In this document: piece by piece, positions 1 to 9,010 of the stretch
Layout of the letters: every line of letters starts with the position of its first letter
Position numbering within the stretch: position 1 is the first letter of the stretch
Source: Takakia lepidozioides
Lineage: Eukaryota; Streptophyta; Takakiopsida; Takakiales; Takakiaceae
DNA length: 64,000 nt
Direction: 5' to 3'
Assembly: GCA_030704615.1 (NCBI GenBank)
Contig: CM060733.1
Span: forward strand, 2,296,001-2,360,000
Position numbers and translations under genes: made by a program
Notes under the pieces: model-generated
Told to the model about the DNA's origin: nothing
The model's input: the letters and a program-made list of their open reading frames with translations, nothing else
Database searches by the model: none

Positions 1-189
1 ACTCTGTGAGAGTGGGGAGGTTACTTCATCTTCTGCGGAGATAGTGGGAGGTGTAGTGCGGAGGGATCCTCGGATTTGAGGGTCAAGACTGCCACGGCGG
101 CGCCATGGCAAGCTGCAGCTGCCAGGTTGATGGAGCTGCCAGCTAGGCCAGCCATTGAGCGCGCCATGGTGACACCTGGAGTTGTCATG

Positions 190-540
190 TTAGACAACCA
201 GGATGGCATTTTCTGTTTGAGTGGACCGGCAGGCAAGAGGTACCGGCCACTGCGGTCTTGTTGGACTCGGGAGCTCAGCCACTGATGCTGGGCAGAGCTG
301 CTATTGCAGGCTTGGGCCTCACGGAGGCGGATATGGAGCCTTGTCCTTTCCAGATACAGACGTCTCTGGGAGGATCGGAGCAGGCTCGGGGCATGACACG
401 GCGCTATCAGACTACGGCCGGATCACCCTACAGATGGCTCAGTGATGCGAGCCAAGGCCATTGTGACAGACGCAGTCTCATACGATGTCCTGGTTGGTGG
501 GGCAGTGTTGTACCCCATGGGCTTCACCCTGGATTTTTGG
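190..540 (+). pseudogene. Retropepsin-type aspartic protease domain, frame-disrupted
   Basis: The retroviral-type protease would cleave the Gag-Pol polyprotein. The active-site triad is seen as LLDSGA, with the catalytic Asp codon at 264-266. The C-terminal flap and exit strand, YDVLVGGAVLYPMG, lies at about 481-525 in another frame. Between them the reading frame changes at least twice (about 400-420 and about 440), so the domain cannot be translated in one piece. The second half is fused without a stop to the methyltransferase region downstream. The assignment follows from the DSGA motif, the spacing to the second motif and its place upstream of RT. Gag-like sequence further left is not recognisable. 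Confidence 0.7.
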
Positions 541-2217
541 GAGGAGTCAGCTTCCTATAGGCCTGCATGGCAGTCAGGGGAGGGCCGGCGTGTGCAGCTC
601 CCTGTGACGTTCATAGGAGGAGTTGCGGTTGCCCAGCGAGGCAAGATGCCGACACTAGCAGCATTCACAGCGGCAGTGAGTTGGCCTAGAGAGTTGCTTG
701 AGGGCAATGCTCATTCAGAGGATGTACCACCTCCGGGAGAGCAGGATGACATGTATGGTATGGCGGAGTTGCCTACCATGGTTGCTCAGACTCCATTGTG
801 GGGCACGAGCAAGGATTTGCAGCGGGATGCTGATCGACGGGTGCAACAAGCCTGGGTGGAGGCTTTTGTACCGTCAGGAGAGGAGGAGAGTGTGGGGATT
901 GCACCAGGACCACCTCAATTGTCTCCATTGGACACCACACCTATTGTGTGGCAGTCTCCGGATGAAGGCATTTGTCTTCTGGACTTGTTTGGCGGGATCA
1001 GCACCGGATTGGCTGCTGTGTTACAGGCAGGTGTACGAGTTCGGCGTTACCTGTATGTGGAGAGGGATGAGACTGCACGACGCGTTTCACTTCGCCATGT
1101 TGCTCAGTTGGTGCAGCGGTACCCTGAGTTGTTGTCGGTGTCTGCAATTCGTGGATATCAGCAGGCCTTGCCAGCAGACATTTCGTTGCTGGGGGCGCAG
1201 GATTTGGAGCGGGTTGGCTCCATTGATCTGGTAGTGGCAGGTTGGCCCTGCCAAGGGCATTCATCAGCCGGGCATGGCAATGGATTGCGAGACTCGAGGT
1301 CGGGTCTGTTTTGGGAGATGGTGCGGGTTTTGCGCCACTTGCAGCTTCATCAAGCTGTATCTCCAGCATACATCTTGGAGAATGTGCCACTGATGGGCGA
1401 TTCTCGGGCCAGGGTGATGGCCAGTGTGCATCAAGTCCGGTCGTGGCTTGGGTCAGCAGTGTTGCTAGATGCAGCTACAGTGGGGTCACGGGCTCATCGT
1501 CCACGGCTATGGTGGACTAACATGATGCCACCCGCACTGCTCAAGCGTGCATTTGATGGGGTGCAGCGGCCAGCACATCTCACAGTGGATAACATTCTGG
1601 ACACAGGGAGGCAGTCTCAACGTGTGAGACACGATGACCGTTCGCCTTTGGCAGTGGTCAACAAGGTGGGTCAACCACGAGCAGCATTACCTACACTGCT
1701 CAGCTTCCCAGGATCGCATGCTTTCCGGGATAGTGGACCTGGCCTCCTGTGGGATGCTCAGTTGCAGCAGTTAGTGGAGCCTAATGCTGACGAGCGTGAG
1801 CGGGCAATGGGTTTTACCACTGGTACCACGGCGGTGTCGTCTCTTTCTGAGGCATCACGTCGTCAAGTGTTGGGGCAAGCAATGGATCTCAATTGCTTGA
1901 CCTGGATTATCAGCTTGGCTCTAGCTGAGCAACGCAGAGTGCGGAATACACTTCCCTCAATGGTCTCTCTGCCTACCGAGACGGTACAGGCAGTGAGTGG
2001 GGGCGAGCATATGAGGACCACGGGGTGCATGCATCCATGGCACACGTGGGAGGTGCTCGAGGTTCAGAGGGAGTTGGCAGCCAAGGCGGCTGTGATGGAT
2101 GAGGTTGGGGATTCTTCTCGAGTTGAGGAGGTCCTCAAGGATGAGATGATGGGGCAGGATGATGCCTTGTCATTGACTGAGCAGGTAGGGAGTACTGCTC
2201 AAGAGGTTGCAGCATAG
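445..2217 (+). CDS. Retrotransposon-encoded C5-cytosine DNA methyltransferase (with protease tail)
   Basis: This open frame encodes about 590 residues. The first ~50 are the end of the protease; residues ~175-490 form a cytosine-C5 methyltransferase. Motif I (SAM binding) is LDLFGGISTG. Motif IV is AGWPCQGHS, with the catalytic Cys codon at 1249-1251. Motif VI is ILENVP. A motif VIII-like stretch is GSRAHRPRLWW. Motifs IX/X appear as ERERAMGF and LGQAMDL. Motif order is standard, not permuted, and every catalytic residue I can check is present, so the enzyme itself looks intact. The ERERAMGF end resembles the de novo DRM/DNMT3 style more than DNMT1. The frame ends at TAG 2215-2217 and continues in the same frame into RT. 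Likely role: methylating element or host DNA; target context cannot be read from sequence. Confidence 0.93.
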   Translation: MRAKAIVTDAVSYDVLVGGAVLYPMGFTLDFWEESASYRPAWQSGEGRRVQLPVTFIGGVAVAQRGKMPTLAAFTAAVSWPRELLEGNAHSEDVPPPGEQDDMYGMAELPTMVAQTPLWGTSKDLQRDADRRVQQAWVEAFVPSGEEESVGIAPGPPQLSPLDTTPIVWQSPDEGICLLDLFGGISTGLAAVLQAGVRVRRYLYVERDETARRVSLRHVAQLVQRYPELLSVSAIRGYQQALPADISLLGAQDLERVGSIDLVVAGWPCQGHSSAGHGNGLRDSRSGLFWEMVRVLRHLQLHQAVSPAYILENVPLMGDSRARVMASVHQVRSWLGSAVLLDAATVGSRAHRPRLWWTNMMPPALLKRAFDGVQRPAHLTVDNILDTGRQSQRVRHDDRSPLAVVNKVGQPRAALPTLLSFPGSHAFRDSGPGLLWDAQLQQLVEPNADERERAMGFTTGTTAVSSLSEASRRQVLGQAMDLNCLTWIISLALAEQRRVRNTLPSMVSLPTETVQAVSGGEHMRTTGCMHPWHTWEVLEVQRELAAKAAVMDEVGDSSRVEEVLKDEMMGQDDALSLTEQVGSTAQEVAA

Positions 2218-2223
2218 CAACCA
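2212..2223 (+). promoter_or_regulatory. In-frame TAG in a CARYYA readthrough context
   Basis: The stop separating methyltransferase from RT is TAG followed by CAACCA. This matches the CAR-YYA 3' context known to promote UAG readthrough in tobacco mosaic virus-type stops. The frame before and after the stop is the same, and no other stop occurs up to the RT motifs. Programmed suppression is an inference; a simple CAG-to-TAG nonsense mutation is the alternative. Confidence 0.45.
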
Positions 2224-4160
2224 CGGGACGCGTCCTCTACCTCTAAGCCCACTGGACTTAAGGTTGTAGTTACGGAGGACAATTGGGAGCCTGACATTGG
2301 ACCCATTGTCACCGGAGGAGAGAGACGACGTATACGGCGGTTCCTGAGGGCTTACAGGAATTGCTTTGCCTTCAGTTTGAAGGACTTGGGAGCACTGAAG
2401 GGTCAAGAGATCCGTATTGAGTTGGCCACTGACACGCCAATCTTTCGGAGACCCTATAGATACAGTGACATGGAGAGGTCTTTGATTCAGATGAGGACTC
2501 AAGATCTCTGGGAGGCAGGTTTGGTGGAGCTCTCTGGTGGAGAGTATGCTTCAGCCACAGTGATGCCAGCCAAGAAGGATGTCTATGGCAATTGGACGGA
2601 GAGACGTATGTGCGGTGATTACCGGCCTGTAAATCGTCAGACCAAGTCCGATAAGTATGCCATGCAACACCAGAGGAGATCTTTGATGCCATCGGGCATG
2701 CTAAGGCCTTTAGCACTTTGGATTTACGATCCGGATATCACCAGTTGCCAATCAAGGAGGCGGACAAGCAGAAGACGGCATTCTGGGGGATCAATGAGCA
2801 CGGCAAGGATTGCCTATATCAGTGGCGGTTCTTACCATTTGGGCTTAAGAATGCTCCTGCAGAGTTTCAGAGAGTCATGGATAGGATTCTAGCAGGGGTG
2901 GACTTTGCTCGGTGCTACATAGATGACATCATCATCTTTAGTGTTACGATGGAGGAGCATGAGAGACACCTTCAGGTGGTATTGGAGCGCTTGAGAGCGC
3001 ACGGATTGAAGTTGCATCCGGGGAAGTGCAAGTTTTTCCACAACCAGATTGAGTATCTGGGTCACATGATATATCCTGGAGGATTGGGGGTACAGCAGAC
3101 TAAGGTAGAGGCCATTGCACAAATTCCACGCCCCACGGATGTGAGCCGAGTTCGAGCTTTCATGGGGTTGGCAAACTATTATAGACGGTTTGTCAAGGGA
3201 TTTAGTACCATTGCAAAGGCTCTAACCAAGCTGACCAAGGTGGACCAGGAGTGGCAGTGGGAAGATGAGCAGGAACGAGCTTTTCAAGAGCTCAAGGCGA
3301 GGTTGACCTCGGCGCCTATCTTGAGACGACCTATCAGGGGGCGTCCCTTTCAGCTGCATACGGATTGGAGCATGCTGGGGCTTGGAGCGGTGCTCACACA
3401 GGTGGATGATGAGGGAAGAGAGTTCGTAGTGGCTTACGCTAGCCGCTCGAACAACGCTGCAGAGGCTAAGTACAGCTCATATGAGGGAGAGTGCTTAGCT
3501 GCAGTGTGGGCCGTGGCACACTTCAGGTGCTATCTATACGGCAATCTTTTCACCCTTGTCACGGATCACCAGCCACTCAAGTGGTTGATGGAGTCAGACA
3601 AGCTTACGGGGAAGCTTGCACGGTGGGCACTTATACTCCAGGAGTATGACTTTCAGGTTGTGCATCGACCGGGTTTGGTCAATCGGGATGCGGATGGATT
3701 GAGTCGCAATCCATGCATGAGCCAGCAGGATGACACTGGAGCTCGGTGGCATGGTGAGACGGACGAGGAGATGGTGCCGGGATGGCACGCATCTGCATTT
3801 TTGTGTATCTTGGCATCGGGAGGTCAGATTGGACCTACAACAGGGATGACTGTAGACGGAGTGTCTGAGGACCCTGAGGCTAGTGATGAGCTAGGTGGTG
3901 CCAGAGATATACATGAGGATTCGGCTGTGTTGGACTACCTCCGCACGGGAGACACGGCAGCCATTGTGACTGCCAGGGAGAGGGATCGGATCCTGCAACG
4001 AGCCAAGAGGTTCAAGTGGGAGGGGATACACCTACTTCGAGTGTGGGAGGATGGTCGGGTGAGGATTGTGCCTCACCCCACACAGCGTGCACGGTTAGTG
4101 CGGCATGCCCATGAGGAGTTGGGGCATTTTGGAGTGCGACGCACTCACAGTTTTACTGCA
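2218..4160 (+). pseudogene. Ty3/gypsy reverse transcriptase and RNase H, one frameshift
   Basis: RT copies element RNA into cDNA and RNase H removes the RNA strand. The N-terminal part (2218-2663) shows the IRIELATDTPIFRRPYR entry motif and MCGDYRPVNRQT. After a one-base deletion at about 2664 the frame continues with LDLRSGYHQLPI and FLPFGLKNAPAEFQRVM. The catalytic YIDD box is at 2916-2927, followed by GHMIYPGGL and FMGLANYYRRF. RNase H follows with Asp in FQLHTDWS, Glu in SSYEGECLAAVW and Asp in LVTDHQPLKWL. All catalytic acids are present. A connection region leads to the integrase zinc finger. Confidence 0.93.
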
Positions 4161-5052
4161 GGGGCAGTATTGGTGGCGTGGTATGCATACAGAGGTGCAA
4201 CAGTTTGTGGCTAGGTGCATGGTGTGTGACAGGGTGCGTGCTTCATTCAACGCCCCTACACCACAGTTGCATCCTTTACCTATCATGGGATTGGGCTACA
4301 GGTGGAGTCTTGACTTCGCAGGACCGTTGCCACTGACTATGCGCCACCACAGATATGTGTTGGTGATGGTGGAGCACTTCTCCAAGTGGATTGAGTTGGT
4401 TCCATTGCCTGACAAGGCTAGTGAGGGGGCTGCGTATGCATTCTTGGATCGTGTGCTTAGCCGATTTGGTGCTCCAGCTGAGGTACTCACGGACCAAGGG
4501 AGAGAGTTCTTGGGGGAGTTTCAGGCTTTGTGTGATAAAGCCTTGATAGACCACCGCACCACTTCTCGGGATCATCCTGAGGCCGATGGCTTAGCAGAGA
4601 GAGTTGTTCAGACGGTGAAGAGGGGTTTGCGCAAGTATGGCTTGCAGAAGGGACACCTAGGAGATTGGGATCTTCAGGTTCCTTGGTTAGCCATGGGCTA
4701 CAGGTTCAGCAAACAAGCATCACTTGCCTCCTTCTCACCATATTTCCTTCTCTTTGGCCGAGAGCCGGATTTGCCTGCAGCCATTCGTAGGGACACTGCT
4801 CAAGTCCTTAACCTTGACGATCCGGACGTGTGGGTACGTGCATGTGATCAGCGTGCAGAGTTGTTCAAGAAAGTCATGCCCATGGCTTTTGAGAACCTTG
4901 CCATTGCACAGCACCGTGATACGTTGAGGTATGCCACTATACGTGGTGGAGGATATCGTCCTGGGGTTCGGAGGTTTAGCCCTGGTGACTATGTTTATTT
5001 GCAGCAGACTGCTCCTACGACTCTGGATGTTACTGCAGGCGTGTTATTCTGA
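4080..5052 (+). pseudogene. Ty3/gypsy integrase, HHCC plus DDE core
   Basis: Integrase inserts the cDNA into the host genome. The HHCC zinc finger is split by a frame change near 4153: HAHEELGH lies in the upstream frame and CMVCDR in the downstream frame. The catalytic core shows Asp in WSLDFAGPLP, Asp in VLTDQGREF and Glu in HPEADGLAERV, the usual D,D-35-E layout. The tail contains FSPGDYVYLQQ, a GPF/GPY-like position, after which the frame breaks again at about 5040 and the protein continues into the PHD region. No chromodomain is seen. Confidence 0.9.
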
Positions 5053-5350
5053 GGGTTCGAGAGGTGTTGCCCTCAGGGGTCCTGATCTTAGAGGGTCGGG
5101 ATGGCATGACTTGGAAAGACCATGTGCGTAATTGTGCGCCATGTCACCTTCCCAATGTCGATGGCAGAGTTGACCCAAACTTGGCAGTGGTACCTGCAGG
5201 TTTGAGGTGCATGCTCTGTGGGTCTGCCAAAGGGGCAGCCACCATGCTGGTGTGTGATCGTGCTCAAGGGGTTGGCATATGGGATGCTTGACACCACCTC
5301 TTGAGAAGGTTCCTGACGGAGATTGGTTGTGTCCACACTGCTTGGGATAG
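5053..5350 (+). pseudogene. C-terminal PHD finger of the retrotransposon polyprotein
   Basis: After the integrase tail the sequence reads through a CAPCHL pair and then a complete C4-H-C3 zinc-finger pattern. Cys codons are at 5208, 5217, 5253 and 5261, His at 5276, and Cys at 5285, 5330 and 5339. Spacing is C-x2-C-x11-C-x2-C-x4-H-x2-C-x14-C-x2-C, typical of PHD fingers, and a Trp two residues before the last Cys pair fits the family. The module is split by a one-base overlap at 5261. It ends at TAG 5348. PHD fingers commonly bind histone H3 tails, so it could target integration or tether the methyltransferase to chromatin, much as chromodomains do in chromoviruses. That role is inference. 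Confidence 0.82.
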
Positions 5351-5598
5351 TGGCAGTGACATGACTGGAGGCAGCTAACAAGACATGGGAGGCCAAGCTC
5401 ATAGGAGTCAATACATGAGATCCCAAGCTCAAGTTCACAGGTTGCAAGACGGCGACTAACGATGGGGCAACTCTTGCACCCGGCCTCTTGATCTATCGAG
5501 TTTGAGTGTAGTAGGGATAGTGGTGGAGGACTTAGTGAGGCTATGGTCACTATCACATCTTGTGGCTACCTGGACTTAGAGGGACCTAAGCACCAGCT

Positions 5599-5608
5599 AG
5601 GGGGGCGA
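5599..5608 (+). other. Polypurine tract
   Basis: A run of purines, AGGGGGGCGA, lies immediately before the presumed LTR start TGTGTGG at 5610. It is in the position and orientation of a plus-strand priming site for this plus-strand element. Confidence 0.6.
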
Positions 5609-5609
5609 T

Positions 5610-6093
5610 TGTGTGGACTAGTGACTGCCATGTAGGGCAGCGTAGTGGCAGCCTAGTGACTGACTAGTTGTAGCCTGGTGGTTGGACTAGTGGTAGACTA
5701 GTGGTATAGTGTGTGGTGTGCACATGTGTTGTGTGGTTTTGGACAGCGATGTAGTTGTGTAGCGATATGTATGCGCACGACAGCTGTCAAGTTATTTTAC
5801 CACTAGTGTGAAACTAGCTAGGAAATAGCTAGCTTTTACATATTGACATTTGGGATTGGCCCAAGTGTCAATCCAGGGGTCAAGGCAGATTTAGGCCCTG
5901 GAGTGGTTATCTTCACGGCAAGCGCGGGAGGCTCATCTTTCTCGAGTTGAGCCTCACCGCGCCTAGCTATGGCGCCGTAGTGTGGATTCCCCATGGCGTG
6001 GGGTGCACTTGGCTTGACTTGTATTTGAGTGATGAGGTTATATATGCATGAGTTTATGCTTCAGCTTTGTGAGCTCGCATGAGCTTGATCTAT
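5610..6093 (+). repeat. Probable 3' LTR of the gypsy element
   Basis: The segment starts with TG directly after the polypurine tract and runs to the point where the same start sequence recurs at 6094. It contains short ACTAGTGG-type internal repeats. The 5' LTR is outside the window, so the identity of the two ends and the TG...CA boundaries cannot be verified; the right boundary is inferred from the repeat. Confidence 0.5.
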
Positions 6094-6281
6094 TGTGTGG
6101 ACTAGTGACTGCCATAGTGGGCAGCGTAGTGGCAGCCTAGTGACTGACTAGTTGTAGCCTAGTGGTTGGACTAGTGGCTGGACTAGTGGTAGACTAGTGG
6201 TATACTAGTGTGTGGTGTGCACATGTGTTGTGTGGTTTTGGACAGCGATGTAGTTGTGTAGCGATATGTATGCGCACGACA
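6094..6281 (+). repeat. Partial direct duplicate of the LTR start
   Basis: About 188 bases closely repeat 5610-5782, including the shared stretch ending GCGCACGACA, with a small internal insertion of CTGGACTAGTGG. The two copies diverge after that point. It looks like a truncated second LTR or a nested element of the same family. Confidence 0.65.
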
Positions 6282-6749
6282 TGGTCCATCGCAGCCATAC
6301 GAATATCTTCACATCCGGCTGGGAAGTCGCACAATGGAAGAAAGAGTGATAGGAACAGATGATCCCCATTCAAAGAGGTGCGGTCTAGGAAGAAATTAGG
6401 AGGCTGGGAGTCTCCCAGCAAGAAAATTTGGAGATGGTCACTTGCCGCAGGGCATTCCGGCCCAGAGTGCCGCAATTGATGTACACCGCGCAACGAAACG
6501 ACGGCAAAACAAGACAATTCTTACCATCTTACACGATTCCCATTAAGGCACGAAGGTAAACTCATGGACGAGACGGACAGTGGAGTCATATCACATTATG
6601 ATCAGGTCCTGATATGACTAGCGATGGATCACTTCGAGGTCTTGGAGAAAGCAAAGAAATGGTTCACAGACATGAATATCACGCTAGGCTCCAAGCTTTA
6701 TTCACCCATACTTGTTTTCACACAAGCCAAAACAAAAACATGGAACTCA
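6282..6749. other. No gene recognised
   Basis: Unique-looking sequence after the broken LTR copy. The minus strand has a short open stretch with no family resemblance that I can name. Confidence 0.4.
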
Positions 6750-6995
6750 TTGTCGCCACCTCATAGTCAGCCATGTCATCATTTTCAAAAACATGTTGCC
6801 ACATCATCCGTTGTCATGTCATTTTCGCCACGTCATTGTCTCCACCCCATAGTCAGCCATGTCATCATTTTCAAAAACATGTTGCCACATCATCCGTTGT
6901 CATGTCATCTTCGCCACGTCAGTGTGGTCGACATAGCCAGCCATGTCATCTTCGCCACGTCATTGTCGCCACCTACGGGTCAGCCATGTCATCAT
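6750..6995 (+). repeat. ~85-bp tandem repeat (three to four units)
   Basis: Units begin around CATAGTCAGCCATGTCATC and recur at 6762, 6848 and 6932 (spacing 86 and 84 bases), with a degenerate fourth near 6976. Each unit carries GCCACGTCA and CATCCGTTGTCATGTCAT. The reverse complement of the same unit forms a second cluster at 32.9-33.15 kb. A related GCCACGTTTTCGTC block occurs near 8045, so the repeats may be subterminal parts of a DNA element spanning about 6.7-8.1 kb. Confidence 0.75.
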
Positions 6996-8794
6996 CCTGG
7001 AAGGAAAAACGAATTGTATTTGGTTTCTGCAAATCTACTCTATATTCGCTTTCTTCCTTTCTTCAGAAACGTGGCGATGACAAAACGTGGCAATGATGAC
7101 ATGGCACAAAAGTCAGAAGCATTTAATTTTACTTCAATGCTAGGTAAAATAATTTGACCGGTTGAATTGCTTACAAAATATGTTTGTTATCAAATATTTT
7201 GCACATGATGTCGTATAAAGGGGGTTATATTGGCAGTAAATGAGTGTTGGGCGGGTATTCTGTTTTTTAAATACCAACATGCCCGTATCTGAATATTGAG
7301 ATAAGAAATGGGAACGGTGCTTGGATAATCGAATTGAACAAGGAAAAAATAACCTTGTTAGTGCCATCAGGTCGAAGGGAACCTCATGGCGTCCATGTAG
7401 GGAGCCAGAGACCATCAAAGCACCAATGAAGGTGCTCCAAAAAACCGAAGGTTAAAAATCAGCTGTCACAATATTCAGTGGTCCAGAAACACTGGCAAGC
7501 TAAATCAAATGTAGCAAACCTTTAAAATATCAAAAAGAGGCACATTACAAAAAAGAAGTAAGCAAATACAAAGAGAGGCTTATATCCTACTACAGTAACA
7601 GTAACCATCTATTAACCCCTAATGGACGTCGGGTCGCGTGAATAATCAGAAATCGATTTGCCATGATGGCAAATCGTTGGATGACCTTGGATGAAAAACT
7701 TTTTGAATGAAAGTTGTGCGCCATGACATCATGCACCTGCCTGTCTTTATGGCACCCTCAATAATCCTAAAGCACTGCCGCCAGTAATTTCTTTGCTTTT
7801 CATTCAACAATAATAGGGTCATGAATGCCCGTGCGTGTGGCTACGGCCGGGTCAGCGTGTGGCAGAGGGGGTCGCAGAGGGTGGGAGGCCCCCTACCCGG
7901 CCAGTCTGCTGCTGGGTCTGCCCGGCAAGCTGGTTTGCTAGGGCCCACAAAACACATGAGCTAGTCTGCTGGGGCCCACATATTCTAGCGACGACCGAAG
8001 TCGGAAGCTAGTTTTAGCATAGAGCAGGAATAGTAGGGTGCCAAAGTGCCACGTTTTCGTCGCCATGTCATCGTCACCACATTTCGTCGTCAAATTCTTT
8101 AAATCTGCCCGGCATGCCAGCCCAATAAATGCCAATAGATTCGTGGCGCCAAGTGTTTCGAAACTGCCCACACTGCCCGTTTCTTGAACCGCAGGAGGGG
8201 TTTCACAGGCCGATCGCGATTTGCAGAAGACGTTCACAGATTATGAGTACACAGCAGGAGCAATCGCAAGGTGTGGCTTTTCTTTATGCACGATGTGAAG
8301 AAGTTTGTCCATCCTGCAAATGGGGGCTCTTAGTACCATGATTTGTTATTCTTTCTGATATTTACAAGGTTCTTGGGAGATTCAGCTTGGTCTTAGCAGG
8401 CCGTGTTTCAATCTCTGCCTGCTCAGCTGCACCGTGGTGGTTCTTTGCACAATGTGGGGGAGGAGGAAAAGGAATTTTCTCTTTGCCACCACAGTGAGAA
8501 GCTGGCCATTGGTTTTTGCACGACCCCTACGACACCTCCTCCTCCACTGAATTTACAATTGCTATCAAACACATCTATGCTTCAGCTGGCAGGTGGGATC
8601 CATCTGGGTAGCAAAATGTTCTCTCTGCATTTTACCTGTGCCTAACAACAAGCTGTATGTCCCATCACATTTCACATGAGCTTGTTCTTCCTTGTGCAAC
8701 AATTTGACACGTCATAGAATATTTTATATAGCTACATGTTATGTGCTAACTCTCTTTCTCAAAAGATGCAGAGCGGAAAGTGAGATTATCAATG
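6996..8794. other. Non-coding stretch, no gene supported
   Basis: Moderately AT-rich sequence. It contains GTGGCGATGACA-type blocks near 7075 and an opposite-strand counterpart near 8045-8095, consistent with a short foldback element. Open frames are short and lack recognisable motifs. Confidence 0.4.
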
Positions 8795-9010
8795 CCTAAT
8801 GTGAGGGTGGCCTGAAGACAATATCCGTTTTCTGCTACAATGTTTGGGGATATTCTCATCAGGCTGAGCCTGACCTCTTTGAACTCGTTTCCAGTCTGTG
8901 ACATGGGAGAGGCCATCATGGATGACCTCAAGGGTTTACCCACCCTCGGCACTAGACTGAAAATTAAACTCAGAGGCAACCTGAAGACACAGGAATAGCA
9001 TTGTGGCCGT
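8795..9010 (+). mobile_element. LINE 3'-end fragments, order shuffled
   Basis: Bases 8796-8855 match the LINE zinc-knuckle region also present near 61130. Bases 8866-8965 match the stretch at 52965-53060 (encoding FPVCDMGE) from the same family. In the full LINE the second piece lies upstream of the first, so the order here is swapped, as in a rearranged or doubly inserted remnant. Confidence 0.65.

Larger units (their letters stand above)
1..6093 (+). mobile_element. Ty3/gypsy LTR retrotransposon (5' part outside window) with DNA methyltransferase and PHD finger
   Basis: Domains run in the order protease, cytosine-C5 methyltransferase, reverse transcriptase, RNase H, integrase, PHD finger, polypurine tract, LTR. 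RT before integrase is the Ty3/gypsy order. Gag and the 5' LTR would lie to the left of the window. The coding frame is broken by single-base indels in the protease, RT (about 2664), the integrase zinc finger (about 4153), the integrase tail (about 5040) and the PHD finger (about 5261), and by one in-frame TAG at 2215. This copy is therefore probably not autonomous unless the indels are sequence errors. Retrotransposons that captured C5 methyltransferases are known from charophyte algae and dinoflagellates; the family assignment rests on motifs I can read here. Confidence 0.92.

Noticed and set aside
998-1390. Long minus-strand open frame opposite the methyltransferase
   Set aside because: Exact shadow of the plus-strand coding sequence; no domain and lower plausibility.
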